Origin: Thermoflavifilum sp.
GTDB lineage: Bacteria; Bacteroidota; Bacteroidia; Chitinophagales; Chitinophagaceae
Direction of reading: 5' to 3'
Length of the DNA stretch: 64,000 nucleotides
Assembly (NCBI GenBank): GCA_023511875.1
Contig: JAIMAQ010000002.1
Span: 310,001 to 374,000 of the forward strand
The notes beneath the pieces were generated by a model. It had not been told where the DNA came from. It was given only the letters and a program-made list of their open reading frames with translations, and did not search any database. Numbering within the stretch: position 1 is the stretch's first letter; every line of letters starts with the position of its first letter. This document shows, piece after piece, positions 1 to 8,590 of the stretch. Both the position numbers and the translations under genes were made by a program.

Positions 1-666
1 AACATGGCGCATGAAATGCAAACGCCGTTAACTGTAATGCAATCGCAAATAGAGCTTTTACTACAAGATACTTATCTCAACCAGACACATGCTCAGCATC
101 TTCAATTTCTCCATCAAGCTGTACGTAGGCTTTCGCGCATCAGCAGAAGTCTACTTTTACTCACACGCATTGAACATCATCAATTTGAGGAACTCTCGGA
201 TGTGGACTTACATGAAGAGATCAGGAAAAACCTATTGCTCATGGAACCCCTTATCGAAGCGCGGGGTTTAACCTTATTGTACCAAGTAAATGCTTATCCC
301 AGAGTACGCATGCATCCTTTTTTGGCAGAGGTATTGATCAGTAATTTGATGTCGAATGCAGTGAGGCACAATATAGATGGTGGGCAAATAAGCTTAGAAC
401 TAACTGCTGATAGGCTTTGCGTGGCAAATACGGGTGTAAGTCAACCGCTCGATGATCGGGTGTTTGATCGCTATCGTGCTGGCACGGGGCAGGGTAATGG
501 GTTGGGACTGGCGATTGTACGAGAAATATGTAGAACAGCAAATTTGCACCTTCATTATCAATTTCAAGATCCCTGGCATAAGTTTCAGATACATTTTCAA
601 CCCGTAGAAGCAGTGACTCAGGACGTGATGCAGGCTTCTATTCCCAATGCGCAGCCGAAGGTTTAG
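1..666 (+). CDS. Sensor histidine kinase, C-terminal part (5' end outside window)
   Basis: This is the catalytic core of a two-component sensor kinase, which autophosphorylates on His and passes the phosphate to a response regulator. The H-box reads MAHEMQTPLT at the very start, so the reading frame continues upstream of the window and the first ATG is not the true start. A HATPase domain follows, with an N-box (NLMSNAVRH, about residue 115), an F-box (VFDRYRAG) and a G2 box (GNGLGLAIV). The usual DxGxG box is reduced to ANTGVSQPL. The sensor domain and partner regulator lie outside the window, so the stimulus is unknown. The gene converges with scpB, with one base between the two stop codons. 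Confidence 0.88.
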   Translation, partial: NMAHEMQTPLTVMQSQIELLLQDTYLNQTHAQHLQFLHQAVRRLSRISRSLLLLTRIEHHQFEELSDVDLHEEIRKNLLLMEPLIEARGLTLLYQVNAYPRVRMHPFLAEVLISNLMSNAVRHNIDGGQISLELTADRLCVANTGVSQPLDDRVFDRYRAGTGQGNGLGLAIVREICRTANLHLHYQFQDPWHKFQIHFQPVEAVTQDVMQASIPNAQPKV

Positions 667-667
667 T

Positions 668-1360
668 TTATTGTTCTACTTCTTCTTCTGATGTATTCGA
701 GGAAAGGTTTGTCCCTGGCATAGTTTGTAAAGAACCATTGTGATTCACCATCCAACCCGTGTTGGGCTCGGAAGATGCATTGGTAATTTCTTCGGTACTG
801 GGCATGAAAGCAGTTTCTTGAAATTCATGCAGGGGAGGAAGATCTTCTGGACTATTCAACCCAAAATAATCCATAAACAACCGGGAAGTAGCATACAACA
901 AGGGCTTGCCAGGCTGATCTTCGCTACGACCTGAAATCACAATCAATTCTTTTTCCAGCAGTTTTTGAATCGCATAATCGGCATTTACTCCGCGGATATA
1001 TTCGATCTCGGCTTTGGAAACGGGTTGGCGATAAGCGATAATGGCCAGGGTTTCGAGTGCAGCTGGGGAAAGACGTTTCAAAAATTTATCGCCATTGAGC
1101 TGAGCAACGGTTTTGAAAAATGGTTTTTTGGTGAGAAACTGATAACCACCCCCTCGGAATTTCACTTCAAAAGGGAAATGAGGATCGGAGTATTTATCGA
1201 CAATAGCTTCTATGGCTACTTTAACCTGGTCTTCAGGGATCAGTTGATCCATAAACCCAAAAGCCTTGTTGACCAGGTTAGTTATTTCGCTCACAGAAAG
1301 CGGGTGATCGGCTGCAAAGATTAAAGCTTCTATATGAGGGATTAATTCAGCTAATTCCAT
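668..1360 (-). CDS. scpB: Segregation and condensation protein B (ScpB)
   Basis: ScpB is the winged-helix kleisin-binding subunit of the bacterial SMC-ScpA-ScpB condensin that compacts and segregates the nucleoid. The N-terminus (IPHIEALIFAADHPLS) and the central block (LSPAALETLAIIAYRQPVSKAEIEYIRG) are typical ScpB sequences carrying the two winged-helix domains. At 230 residues it has a polar, low-complexity tail of about 50 residues after the conserved part, which is common in Bacteroidota. It is transcribed alone from a well-formed promoter at 1398-1429. scpA is not in the window. Confidence 0.93.
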   Translation of the reverse strand: MELAELIPHIEALIFAADHPLSVSEITNLVNKAFGFMDQLIPEDQVKVAIEAIVDKYSDPHFPFEVKFRGGGYQFLTKKPFFKTVAQLNGDKFLKRLSPAALETLAIIAYRQPVSKAEIEYIRGVNADYAIQKLLEKELIVISGRSEDQPGKPLLYATSRLFMDYFGLNSPEDLPPLHEFQETAFMPSTEEITNASSEPNTGWMVNHNGSLQTMPGTNLSSNTSEEEVEQ

Positions 1361-1397
1361 GCGATATGTTCCTGTTTAGAAAGGTTAAACGCAATGT

Positions 1398-1429
1398 CAA
1401 ACCTATATGGCTTCATCAAGTATTTCAAA
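1398..1429 (-). promoter_or_regulatory. Bacteroidota-type promoter of scpB
   Basis: Read on the minus strand, TTTG (1429-1426) is followed after 20 bases by TAGGTTTG (1405-1398). This matches the phylum's -33 TTTG / -7 TAnnTTTG consensus with normal spacing. The scpB ATG lies about 37 bases downstream. Confidence 0.7.
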
Positions 1430-1483
1430 TGTAGGAGCTTTTCCGTAAATCGGAAGCAGAAGAAATGCACGTAGGTGGATAAA

Positions 1484-2365
1484 TCATCCATTGAGGGCAG
1501 CGGCGCCGCTCACGATTTCGGAAAGCTCGGTGGTAATAGCCGCTTGCCGGGCTCGGTTGTAACTGATGCGCAAGGTCCTCAGGATTTCAGTAGCATTTTC
1601 TGTAGCCTTGTCCATAGCTGTCATGCGGGCACCATGTTCTGAAGCATGTGCATCGAGTACGGCCTTAAAAAATTGCGTATTCAGGATCCGGGGAATGAGC
1701 TCTTCAATGAGTTGATCTTCGTTGGGTTCAAACAAAAAGTAGGTATGCGATTGCTTGCCTTGAGCTTCAGCGGGCTTAACGGGTAAAAAGCGTTCGACCA
1801 CAAAACGCTGAGTAGCCGCATTTTTAAATTCACTATACACCAGCTCCACCACATCCCAGCGATGTTCCAAGAATCCTTGCGTGGCCTTTTGTGCGGCCTG
1901 GCGAACCGATTCAAAACTGAGCTGGCTAAATAATTGCCAGTGATCGGGAACAACTTGAAATTTATATTTCACAAAATGTTCATATCCTTTTTTCCCGATA
2001 GGCATTATCCAAACATGGCCTTGCGCTTGTTGGCTGGCATAGCGTTCTGCAATGACTTGCTTGGCCAAGCGGATCAAGCCTGCGTTGTAGGCACCACAAA
2101 GCCCGCGATCAGATGTGATTACGATGATCAATACTTTCTCAATAGGGCGAGGAGTAATGTATTGCCGACCGGCATCGCTTTGATGATTGCTCACAATATG
2201 CTGGAGAATCTCTTGAAGCTTACGTGCATAAGGCCTCATCTGAATGATAGCATCCTGTGCACGGCGCAACTTTGCGGCGCTCACCATCTTCATGGCTTTG
2301 GTGATCTGCTGGGTCGATTGAACGGATTTAATGCGATTGCGAACCTCTTTGAGCTTGCCTGGCAT
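1484..2365 (-). CDS. atpG: F1Fo ATP synthase gamma subunit
   Basis: This is the central rotor shaft of F1, coupling rotation of the c-ring to catalysis in the alpha/beta hexamer at the inner face of the membrane. Family hallmarks are at both ends: KEVRNRIKSVQSTQQITKAMKMVSAAK near the N-terminus and MDKATENATEILRTLRISYNRARQAAITTEL near the C-terminus, the two helices of the coiled coil. The length of 293 residues is normal. The gene has its own promoter (2388-2395) and no atpA next to it. In many bacteria it sits directly after atpA, so the ATP synthase genes are split here. Confidence 0.96.
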   Translation of the reverse strand: MPGKLKEVRNRIKSVQSTQQITKAMKMVSAAKLRRAQDAIIQMRPYARKLQEILQHIVSNHQSDAGRQYITPRPIEKVLIIVITSDRGLCGAYNAGLIRLAKQVIAERYASQQAQGHVWIMPIGKKGYEHFVKYKFQVVPDHWQLFSQLSFESVRQAAQKATQGFLEHRWDVVELVYSEFKNAATQRFVVERFLPVKPAEAQGKQSHTYFLFEPNEDQLIEELIPRILNTQFFKAVLDAHASEHGARMTAMDKATENATEILRTLRISYNRARQAAITTELSEIVSGAAALNG

Positions 2366-2387
2366 ATAAGTCTGGCTTATTGGCCTG

Positions 2388-2395
2388 CAAAGGTA
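2388..2395 (-). promoter_or_regulatory. -7 promoter element of atpG
   Basis: The minus strand reads TACCTTTG, a perfect TAnnTTTG, about 22 bases before the atpG ATG. The -33 region is T-rich (TTTTC) rather than TTTG. It indicates that atpG starts its own transcript. Confidence 0.6.
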
Positions 2396-2399
2396 CGGA

Positions 2400-3162
2400 G
2401 ATTTTCGCTGTATGAAAAGGAGTTTTTTAACTTCTTAATGTTTGCCAAAACTGAATGCAGTGATTTTTTTATCTATTATTCGTTGAAATTCACGCCATTT
2501 TTCTGGCTCTTTTTCTATTTCTTATCCCAAGACTTGATGAGTGTTTTTTATTGAGAAAGATCAATTGGATGTAATCTTCTTTTTTTGTCGTGAAATAAAG
2601 AAAGAAGTCAAGAAAATTCAAGACTGCGTGAAAATGGCTAAACCTTTGTTTCAAATAAAGATCACGGATGAATTTGCAATATGTATTTGCTAAGGAACTA
2701 CTCGCCATGAATGCATTTTTTGTATATCGCAGAAAGAACATAAAAAATGTATGCTTTTCTCACCTATTGGTTGATACACTCAAGATCAGTAAAAGAATAA
2801 AATTGGTGAATTGGGTATGCATTATTAAGAGCTTTATATCTGTAAACTCAAATAAAAATTGTGCTATTTTTTGTATAGAATAAATAGTATGAATGTGTAT
2901 GTTATATAATGAAATTGAACTTTCATGTGGAATCAGCCAATTGTTGTTGTCGTTCACTTGACCTTTTAGATAAGTATATTGTTGAGAAATTCTTTTTCTT
3001 TAGATGATCATTGACAAATGGAGCTAAAGATTTTATCTGTGATGAATAAGATATAATTGTTTCCCTGATTTGATAATATTAAGAAATGAATTTTCATTTT
3101 TCAACACCCAACTAATTTTGGTTGATGCGTGGGATTATTCAGTTTTCTTTCCAATACAAAAT
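2400..3162. other. AT-rich gene-free stretch between atpG and the TonB-receptor gene
   Basis: Only short open frames without recognisable motifs occur here on either strand; the longest are near 2490-2741 (minus) and 2668-2883 (plus). Apart from the atpG promoter at one end and the terminator at the other, I see no tRNA, repeat or gene remnant. Confidence 0.6.
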
Positions 3163-3193
3163 AGCCATCTTCAATGATGTTTTGAAGATGGCT
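3163..3193 (-). terminator. Intrinsic terminator after the TonB-receptor gene
   Basis: A perfect 12-bp stem (AGCCATCTTCAA at 3163-3174 with its complement at 3182-3193) has a 7-base loop. On the minus strand it is followed by ATTTTGTATT and lies about 30 bases past the receptor's stop codon. TTTTCT follows on the plus strand, so it may work in both directions. Confidence 0.8.
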
Positions 3194-3223
3194 TTTCTAA
3201 TTGTTTAAACTTTATCTACCTGA

Positions 3224-5704
3224 TTACAGTGAGAAAGGAATGGTAGCTCTGATGCCAATATTGCGCCCCGTGTTGTATATTCCATGATAAGGTCGAGGAT
3301 CATTGGGATATGGCTCCATGTATTTAAGTCGGCTTAAATGATTTTGATATAGCCGATTAAAAATATTATCGGCAAACAGGCCAATCTGCAAGAAGGGTTG
3401 TCCTTTTCGATTCAATAATTCGGTGCCCGCATTTATGTTAAACAAGGTATAACCTGGAGTGGGTGTTTCTGTGTTATAGGCCAGCATTACTCGGTTTTGG
3501 GAAGCATAATATTCTACTTGGAAGGCCAAATAAGTATTTCTTAGTGGCAGATGTTTCCAGTGGATATTAGCGCGGATTTCAGTTAATCCATGTAGTGGAG
3601 GAATAAAAGGTAAATATTTGGCACTATCCCCACCGAATTTTTGGTGGGATGCATCTAGATTAAGTCCATACACGGTAGATAAATCACTCTCCAGATGCAA
3701 CCAGTCGAGCGGGTGTGGGTGAATATCCACGTGCATTTCACCTCCGTAAAGACGGGCATGTCCTTGACGATAGATAAAGGTTTGGTTTCCCGGAACGATT
3801 ATAGAATCCTGTCCTTCGCTGTTGAGCACTTTTGCATTGTAGATATAGTGTTGGATGTTATTGTTGAATGCCGATAGCTCGATAGACACATGTTCTGAAG
3901 CATAAGAAATACCCAAGTCTTGTTCCAGGCTAAATTCAGGCTTGAAATTTCTGTTGCCTATCTGATAGATACCGGTGCCAGGATGTACGCCATTGGCAGA
4001 GATTTCTACAATGTTGGGCGAGCGATAACCGCGTGCCAGGTTGGCTTTTAAGGTAAGTGTGTGGGTTAACCGATAGGAGATGCCCAAGCTACCCGAAAGG
4101 CCGGAATAGCTATGACTAAGTGCGTTGAATTCAGGTTGTTGTCCAGGCGAGCTGGGTTGGGTAGATGCTCTATCGAAACCAGTTACAGGATCTGGGTAGG
4201 TATACAGAGCGTATTGATGAAAATTGCGGTGATCTAGTCTTAATCCGGCTAGCAATGTCCATTTTTCCCAGGATTTTTGTGTCATGGCAAACAAGCCGCC
4301 ATCCCATTCTCGGTATGAGGGGATGATGAATTCGGTTCCTCGAGTTACCTGGTTGTGTTGATACATGCCGTTGAGCCCAAAACTGGTTTGCCAATCATTT
4401 GGCCCGGTTATATTGTATTTCACGTCGTAGGTAAATGTGTTTAGGATGAGATATAAACCCGGTATTGAAGGATATTGTGGGTGGCTAAATTCACGACGCA
4501 AGCTTTGCTCAACGCCTAAGTTAAGCTTCAGTTCCGATTGTCCAATGTTAATGCCATTAGCCCAATAGATACGTGCATGCTGGATGTGTTGATGTATCAC
4601 AGGTAGGCGGTAGCTATTGAGCTCAGATGTCGGAACAATAGGCCGAAAAGTGTCGGCTTCGGTGATTTGCTTGGTAAAACGTCGAGTAGCCGAATCACGG
4701 CTGCCATCGGGAATTCCCTGCAGATCATCGAAATAGGTTAGATCTAGTCGGCTAGATCCCCAAGAAAAGGTTTTAAAAAGAGCACCGCTGAAATCAGTTT
4801 CTTGAAACCTGGTATTATATACTCTTCCGTCAACTTTGTTTCGATAATCTTTTGCCATTTTATGAGATCCACGTACAACCCATGCGAAACCGTTGTGGTT
4901 ACCAGAAAACATCAACGAGTTGCCTATTAGGTTATCATTGGTCTGGTATTCGTTGAGCAAACTACCGATGGTTTTCCCTTCTGGAGCGGGTTGTGTAGGA
5001 ATAAGATTGATGACACCGGCCATAGCATCTGAGCCATAAGTAAGACTGGCAGGGCCCTTGATGATTTCCACGCGTTCAATATTGTATTCGTCGACGGCCA
5101 CGCCATGCTCATCGCCCCATTGCTGATCTTCTTGGCGCTGACCATCATAAAGCGTAAGAATGCGATTATAACCAAGTCCTCTGATAAAAGGTTTTGAAAT
5201 ATTTGGTCCCGTTGTCACTGCACTAATCCCCGGGATTTTGGTTAAACTACCAATGATATTTGTACCTATGTTTTCTTCTAAATACCTATGGCCGACGGCA
5301 ATTATAGGAATGGGTGTGTTTCGGATAGATGTTGAGCGCGACTGCCCGGTAATGACTACCTCGCTTTGCTCAATCAGAGAAGGAGGTAAAGCAAAATTGG
5401 CCACAGTTGTTTTTTCTCCGCGCAGGTTTACTTGTCGAGAAATCGTTTTGTATCCTAAAAATCTTACTTCTACTAAATAGTTACCCGCGGGCAAATGATT
5501 GATTGTGTAGTGCCCATTAGCATCGCAAATAGTACCCGTGTGCAAATCAGGAATAAATACAGTAGCCCCAGCCAATGGTTTTTGGGTAAGCGAATCGACT
5601 ACTTTCCCAGTGAGTATATTTTCTTGAACAGCATAAGCCTTTGCAGAAGTGGCTGCTATGGTGAATATCCATAACCCCAAAAAATAAGCATATATCCATT
5701 TCAT
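3224..5704 (-). CDS. TonB-dependent outer-membrane receptor, probably for metal or siderophore
   Basis: This is an outer-membrane beta-barrel transporter powered by TonB. A signal peptide (about residues 1-25) is followed by a carboxypeptidase-regulatory-like beta-sandwich (GKVVDSLTQKPLAGATVFIP, about 33-110). Next is a plug domain beginning with the TonB-box-like stretch EVVITGQS and containing FIRGLGYNRILTLYDGQRQ and VEIIKGPASLTYGSDAMAGVINLIP. A barrel of about 580 residues ends in an aromatic-containing strand (ATIPFSL). The plug segment QQWGDEHG is typical of small-substrate receptors. At 826 residues it is shorter than SusC glycan importers, and no SusD partner is present. The gene lies 70 bases after a small His-rich exported protein and probably shares its transcript. 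The substrate is not determinable; iron, zinc or copper chelates are likely classes. Confidence 0.88.
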   Translation of the reverse strand: MKWIYAYFLGLWIFTIAATSAKAYAVQENILTGKVVDSLTQKPLAGATVFIPDLHTGTICDANGHYTINHLPAGNYLVEVRFLGYKTISRQVNLRGEKTTVANFALPPSLIEQSEVVITGQSRSTSIRNTPIPIIAVGHRYLEENIGTNIIGSLTKIPGISAVTTGPNISKPFIRGLGYNRILTLYDGQRQEDQQWGDEHGVAVDEYNIERVEIIKGPASLTYGSDAMAGVINLIPTQPAPEGKTIGSLLNEYQTNDNLIGNSLMFSGNHNGFAWVVRGSHKMAKDYRNKVDGRVYNTRFQETDFSGALFKTFSWGSSRLDLTYFDDLQGIPDGSRDSATRRFTKQITEADTFRPIVPTSELNSYRLPVIHQHIQHARIYWANGINIGQSELKLNLGVEQSLRREFSHPQYPSIPGLYLILNTFTYDVKYNITGPNDWQTSFGLNGMYQHNQVTRGTEFIIPSYREWDGGLFAMTQKSWEKWTLLAGLRLDHRNFHQYALYTYPDPVTGFDRASTQPSSPGQQPEFNALSHSYSGLSGSLGISYRLTHTLTLKANLARGYRSPNIVEISANGVHPGTGIYQIGNRNFKPEFSLEQDLGISYASEHVSIELSAFNNNIQHYIYNAKVLNSEGQDSIIVPGNQTFIYRQGHARLYGGEMHVDIHPHPLDWLHLESDLSTVYGLNLDASHQKFGGDSAKYLPFIPPLHGLTEIRANIHWKHLPLRNTYLAFQVEYYASQNRVMLAYNTETPTPGYTLFNINAGTELLNRKGQPFLQIGLFADNIFNRLYQNHLSRLKYMEPYPNDPRPYHGIYNTGRNIGIRATIPFSL

Positions 5705-5774
5705 ATTCTATGCATTTGAATTAGATGGAATGAAGGAAAAACAGTGCATTCAAGCGTAGTAATAACTATTTTTA

Positions 5775-6125
5775 CTATACGCGGAATAGCTGAATAGGAG
5801 GTGCACGTAGATCAGCATGGCTGATATGCAGAATAGTGGGGGAGAAACAAATAGCTACAAAGTAATGAAACAATAGATAGCCAATGGGAAGAATAGGGCA
5901 AATATTTGTGGGAGTATATGGAGAGAGGTGTATGTGCATGAAAGTACAATGCACATGCTCTGGGCTGAAGTGATAAAGATTCCCAATGGGTTGATCAACA
6001 GTATCTTGGTGATTAGCTAAAAGATGTAGAATGCTGCGTGGGGTGGAACTATAAACAAATATACTCAACAAGCAGATGCTTAACATCCACCTTACACGAG
6101 CTAGACTGTGGTAGCCAAACAACAT
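5775..6125 (-). CDS. Small His-rich exported protein preceding the TonB receptor
   Basis: This 116-residue protein has an N-terminal hydrophobic segment (about 12-26) that looks like a signal peptide or membrane anchor. A region with HLLANHQDT and HFSPEHVHCTFMHIHL follows, then a second hydrophobic stretch and an ending of RAPPIQLFRV. The spaced His and single Cys suggest metal contact, but no family can be named with certainty. From memory, similar small proteins with a HxxHC core and an RAPP-like ending occur beside TonB receptors in other Bacteroidota. A perfect -7 element only 16 bases upstream (6142-6149) supports this start. The receptor gene follows after 70 bases, so a shared role in uptake or sensing of a metal is inferred. 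Confidence 0.7.
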   Translation of the reverse strand: MLFGYHSLARVRWMLSICLLSIFVYSSTPRSILHLLANHQDTVDQPIGNLYHFSPEHVHCTFMHIHLSPYTPTNICPILPIGYLLFHYFVAICFSPTILHISHADLRAPPIQLFRV

Positions 6126-6141
6126 GCTGGGAAACTTGGCG

Positions 6142-6149
6142 CAAAGCTA
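6142..6149 (-). promoter_or_regulatory. -7 promoter element of the His-rich protein/TonB receptor operon
   Basis: The minus strand reads TAGCTTTG, a perfect TAnnTTTG, leaving only a leader of about 10 bases before the ATG at 6125. The thiolase gene upstream ends at 6187, so the receptor operon has its own start. Confidence 0.6.
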
Positions 6150-6186
6150 AGGCCAATTTATAAGAAAAAGGATGTTCATGCAATAT

Positions 6187-7365
6187 TTAGCATTTCTCAA
6201 ATATGCCAGCAATGCCTTGGCCGCCTCCTACGCAAGCGGTGACCATTCCGTATTTTTTATGAAGCCGTTGTAAGTCATTGAGTAGCTGAACAGTGAGCTT
6301 ACATCCCGTACAGCCCAGTGGGTGGCCCAGGGCTATAGCGCCCCCGTTGATGTTTACTTTCTCCGGATCCATTTGTAATTGGCGAATCACGGCGACCGAC
6401 TGTGCTGCGAAGGCTTCGTTGAGCTCGATGAGGTCAATATCCGACAGTTGTTTGCCAGCCATTTTTAAAGCCTTAGGAACGGCTTCTACCGGGCCAATAC
6501 CCATGAGTCGAGGCGGTACTCCCGCCACAGCACACGATATCAGTCGAGCTATAGGTTGCAAGCCCAGCTGGTTGCACATTCTTTCGCTCATCACAATCAC
6601 AAATGCAGCGCCGTCTGAAGTTTGAGACGAATTGCCGGCCGTAACTGTTCCGCCAGCAGCAAATACAGGAGGGAGTTTAGCCAAAGCTTCCAATGAAGTA
6701 TCGGGGCGTGGCCCTTCATCTTGATCTACTACATAGCTAATGGTTTCCTTTTTACCTTGCTCATTTATCTTCACTTGTTCAATAGAAATCGGGTATATGC
6801 CCGGGCGGAAATAACCTTGTTGTTGTGCATACAAAGCGCGTTGGTGTGAGCGTAATGCAAACAGGTCTTGATCTTCTCTGCTAATATGGTATTCGCGCGC
6901 AACGGCTTCGGCAGTGAGCCCCATGCTTAGATAATAATCGGGATGCACGGAAGCTACCTCATAGCTGGGGGCTGTTTTCCAGCCACCCATGGGCACCCAG
7001 CTCATGCTTTCGGTACCGCCAGCAATGATGCATTCAGCCATGCCAGAGCGGATCTTAGCAGTGGCTATGGCAATGGTTTCTAGTCCGGAAGCGCAATACC
7101 TGTTTACCGTCATGCCAGGCGCCTGCTCACCTAATACGCGTACCGATATCATACGGCCAATCTGTAGTCCCTGCTCGGCTTCGGGCACAGCATTGCCTAC
7201 AATCACATCGTCGATAAGTTTACGATCGAGTTGTGGAACGCTTTGCAACAATCCCTCAATCAGCTGTACCGCTAAATCATCGGGTCGCACAAAACGCAAT
7301 TTACCTCGTTTTGCACGGGTAACTGCTGTACGGTAGCCAGCCACTATATAGGCTTCTTGACTCAT
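6187..7365 (-). CDS. Acetyl-CoA C-acyltransferase (thiolase)
   Basis: This enzyme cleaves 3-ketoacyl-CoA to acetyl-CoA and a shortened acyl-CoA in beta-oxidation, or runs in reverse for acetoacetyl-CoA formation. The nucleophilic Cys91 lies in NRYCASGLE. The C-terminal half has NEAFAAQ, GGAIALGHPLGCTG (active-site His) and the second Cys in CVGGGQG. The length of 392 residues is that of degradative thiolases. It is monocistronic with its own -7 element (7379-7386). An acyl-CoA dehydrogenase at 31.8-33.6 kb could act in the same pathway. FadA-like and AtoB-like thiolases cannot be separated from sequence alone, so no symbol is given. Confidence 0.93.
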   Translation of the reverse strand: MSQEAYIVAGYRTAVTRAKRGKLRFVRPDDLAVQLIEGLLQSVPQLDRKLIDDVIVGNAVPEAEQGLQIGRMISVRVLGEQAPGMTVNRYCASGLETIAIATAKIRSGMAECIIAGGTESMSWVPMGGWKTAPSYEVASVHPDYYLSMGLTAEAVAREYHISREDQDLFALRSHQRALYAQQQGYFRPGIYPISIEQVKINEQGKKETISYVVDQDEGPRPDTSLEALAKLPPVFAAGGTVTAGNSSQTSDGAAFVIVMSERMCNQLGLQPIARLISCAVAGVPPRLMGIGPVEAVPKALKMAGKQLSDIDLIELNEAFAAQSVAVIRQLQMDPEKVNINGGAIALGHPLGCTGCKLTVQLLNDLQRLHKKYGMVTACVGGGQGIAGIFEKC

Positions 7366-7378
7366 GGTTCTTTTTTTT

Positions 7379-7386
7379 CAAACTTA
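7379..7386 (-). promoter_or_regulatory. -7 promoter element of the thiolase gene
   Basis: The minus strand reads TAAGTTTG, a perfect TAnnTTTG, 13 bases upstream of the thiolase ATG. It lies back to back with the pyrD promoter at 7429-7436. Confidence 0.55.
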
Positions 7387-7428
7387 CGATAAATTCTTTT
7401 TTAATCTAAGGCTTTCAGCGAATCGATG

Positions 7429-7436
7429 TATTTTTG
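7429..7436 (+). promoter_or_regulatory. -7 promoter element of pyrD
   Basis: TATTTTTG matches TAnnTTTG and lies 35 bases before the ATG at 7472. Because the element falls inside the longer open frame that begins at 7364, it argues for the internal start of pyrD. Confidence 0.5.
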
Positions 7437-7471
7437 TGCAGTTGGCTGTAGCGCAACTGTTGTCTATCCCT

Positions 7472-8509
7472 ATGTATGCTGCATTTCGTAAGTTGTTATT
7501 TCTTCTCCCTCCCGAGCAAGCGCATCATTTGGCTATGCAGGCTTTAGAAAAAACGTATCGATCTACACTTGGGGAAAAATGGCTAGCCAAGCGATTTAGT
7601 TTTACCCATCCTAGCTTATCTCGTGAGTTAATGGGGTTGCATTTTCCCAATCCTGTAGGGCTGGCAGCGGGTTTTGATAAAAATGCTGCCCACGTAGAAG
7701 CCCTTGCTGCATTGGGGTTTGGATTTATTGAGATTGGCACTGTTACCCCTCAGCCGCAGGAGGGTAATCCACGCCCTCGCTTATTTCGCCTGGTGAAAGA
7801 CAATGCCTTGATCAACCGCATGGGGTTTAACAACGATGGGGTCCTCGTCGTAGCAGGCCGCCTTCGTGAAATTCGTCGGAGAAATCAAGGGCTTATTATC
7901 GGAGGAAATATCAGCAAAAACAGAAATACTCCCAATGAACAAGCGTTGATCGACTATGGGATTTGTTTCGATGCTTTGTATGATACCGTCGATTATTTTG
8001 TGATTAATGTCAGTTCGCCCAATACTCCTGGTTTGCGCGAATTACAGCAGAAAAGCATGTTGCGCGAGATTATTCACCACCTGCAAATGCTCAATGAAGC
8101 TAAGCCACAGCCTCGCCCGTTATTATTGAAAATTGCACCCGATCTTCACTCTACAGAAATCGATCAAATTCTCGATGTGGCGTTGCATGCAAAGCTTGCT
8201 GGTATCATTGCGGCCAATACCACTATTCATCGTCGTGGGTTACGAACCCATCCTACCCGCATTCAACGCATAGGAGCGGGTGGACTGAGTGGAAAGCCTT
8301 TGTTTGCACATACGCTGCATATGGTACAACATATCGTGAAGCAAACTGCTGGGCAACTGCCCGTAATCGCTTCTGGGGGCATTTTTTCGCCCGATGATGC
8401 TTGCATCATGCTCGATGCCGGTGCTTCGCTGGTGCAGATCTACACCGGGCTCATTTATCAAGGCCCTTCCTTGGTGAAGCAAATTTGTATACAGTTGGCT
8501 CGGGCATAA
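7472..8509 (+). CDS. pyrD: Dihydroorotate dehydrogenase (quinone), class 2
   Basis: This FMN enzyme oxidises dihydroorotate to orotate in pyrimidine synthesis and passes electrons to membrane quinone. The N-terminal helices (YAAFRKLLFLLPPEQAHH) are the membrane-binding extension of class 2 enzymes. The core shows NPVGLAAGFDKNAAH, GFIEIGTVTPQPQEGNPRPRLFR and NRMGFNN. The catalytic Ser is in VSSPNTPGLR, and the FMN-phosphate site is in ASGGIFSPDDA. With the ATG at 7472 the protein has 345 residues, as usual. The upstream extension of 36 residues is rejected because the promoter lies inside it. Confidence 0.96.
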   Translation: MYAAFRKLLFLLPPEQAHHLAMQALEKTYRSTLGEKWLAKRFSFTHPSLSRELMGLHFPNPVGLAAGFDKNAAHVEALAALGFGFIEIGTVTPQPQEGNPRPRLFRLVKDNALINRMGFNNDGVLVVAGRLREIRRRNQGLIIGGNISKNRNTPNEQALIDYGICFDALYDTVDYFVINVSSPNTPGLRELQQKSMLREIIHHLQMLNEAKPQPRPLLLKIAPDLHSTEIDQILDVALHAKLAGIIAANTTIHRRGLRTHPTRIQRIGAGGLSGKPLFAHTLHMVQHIVKQTAGQLPVIASGGIFSPDDACIMLDAGASLVQIYTGLIYQGPSLVKQICIQLARA

Positions 8510-8590
8510 TTTTCCGTTTTGCGTAAATAATTTTTTCCGATTTAGGCAAGGTTTTCTACAAATGCCGTTTTGCTTTGCAGCCGTAAAACA

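Noticed and set aside
2490-2883. Small open frames on both strands in the gene-free stretch
   Set aside because: They are AT-rich, overlap one another on opposite strands and show no domain, signal peptide or promoter-like context.
3224-5704. SusC-type glycan importer
   Set aside because: The length of about 826 residues, the plug sequence and the absence of a SusD gene fit a small-substrate TonB receptor better.
7364-7471. N-terminal extension of PyrD
   Set aside because: A -7 element lies inside it, and the family length is met by the ATG at 7472.
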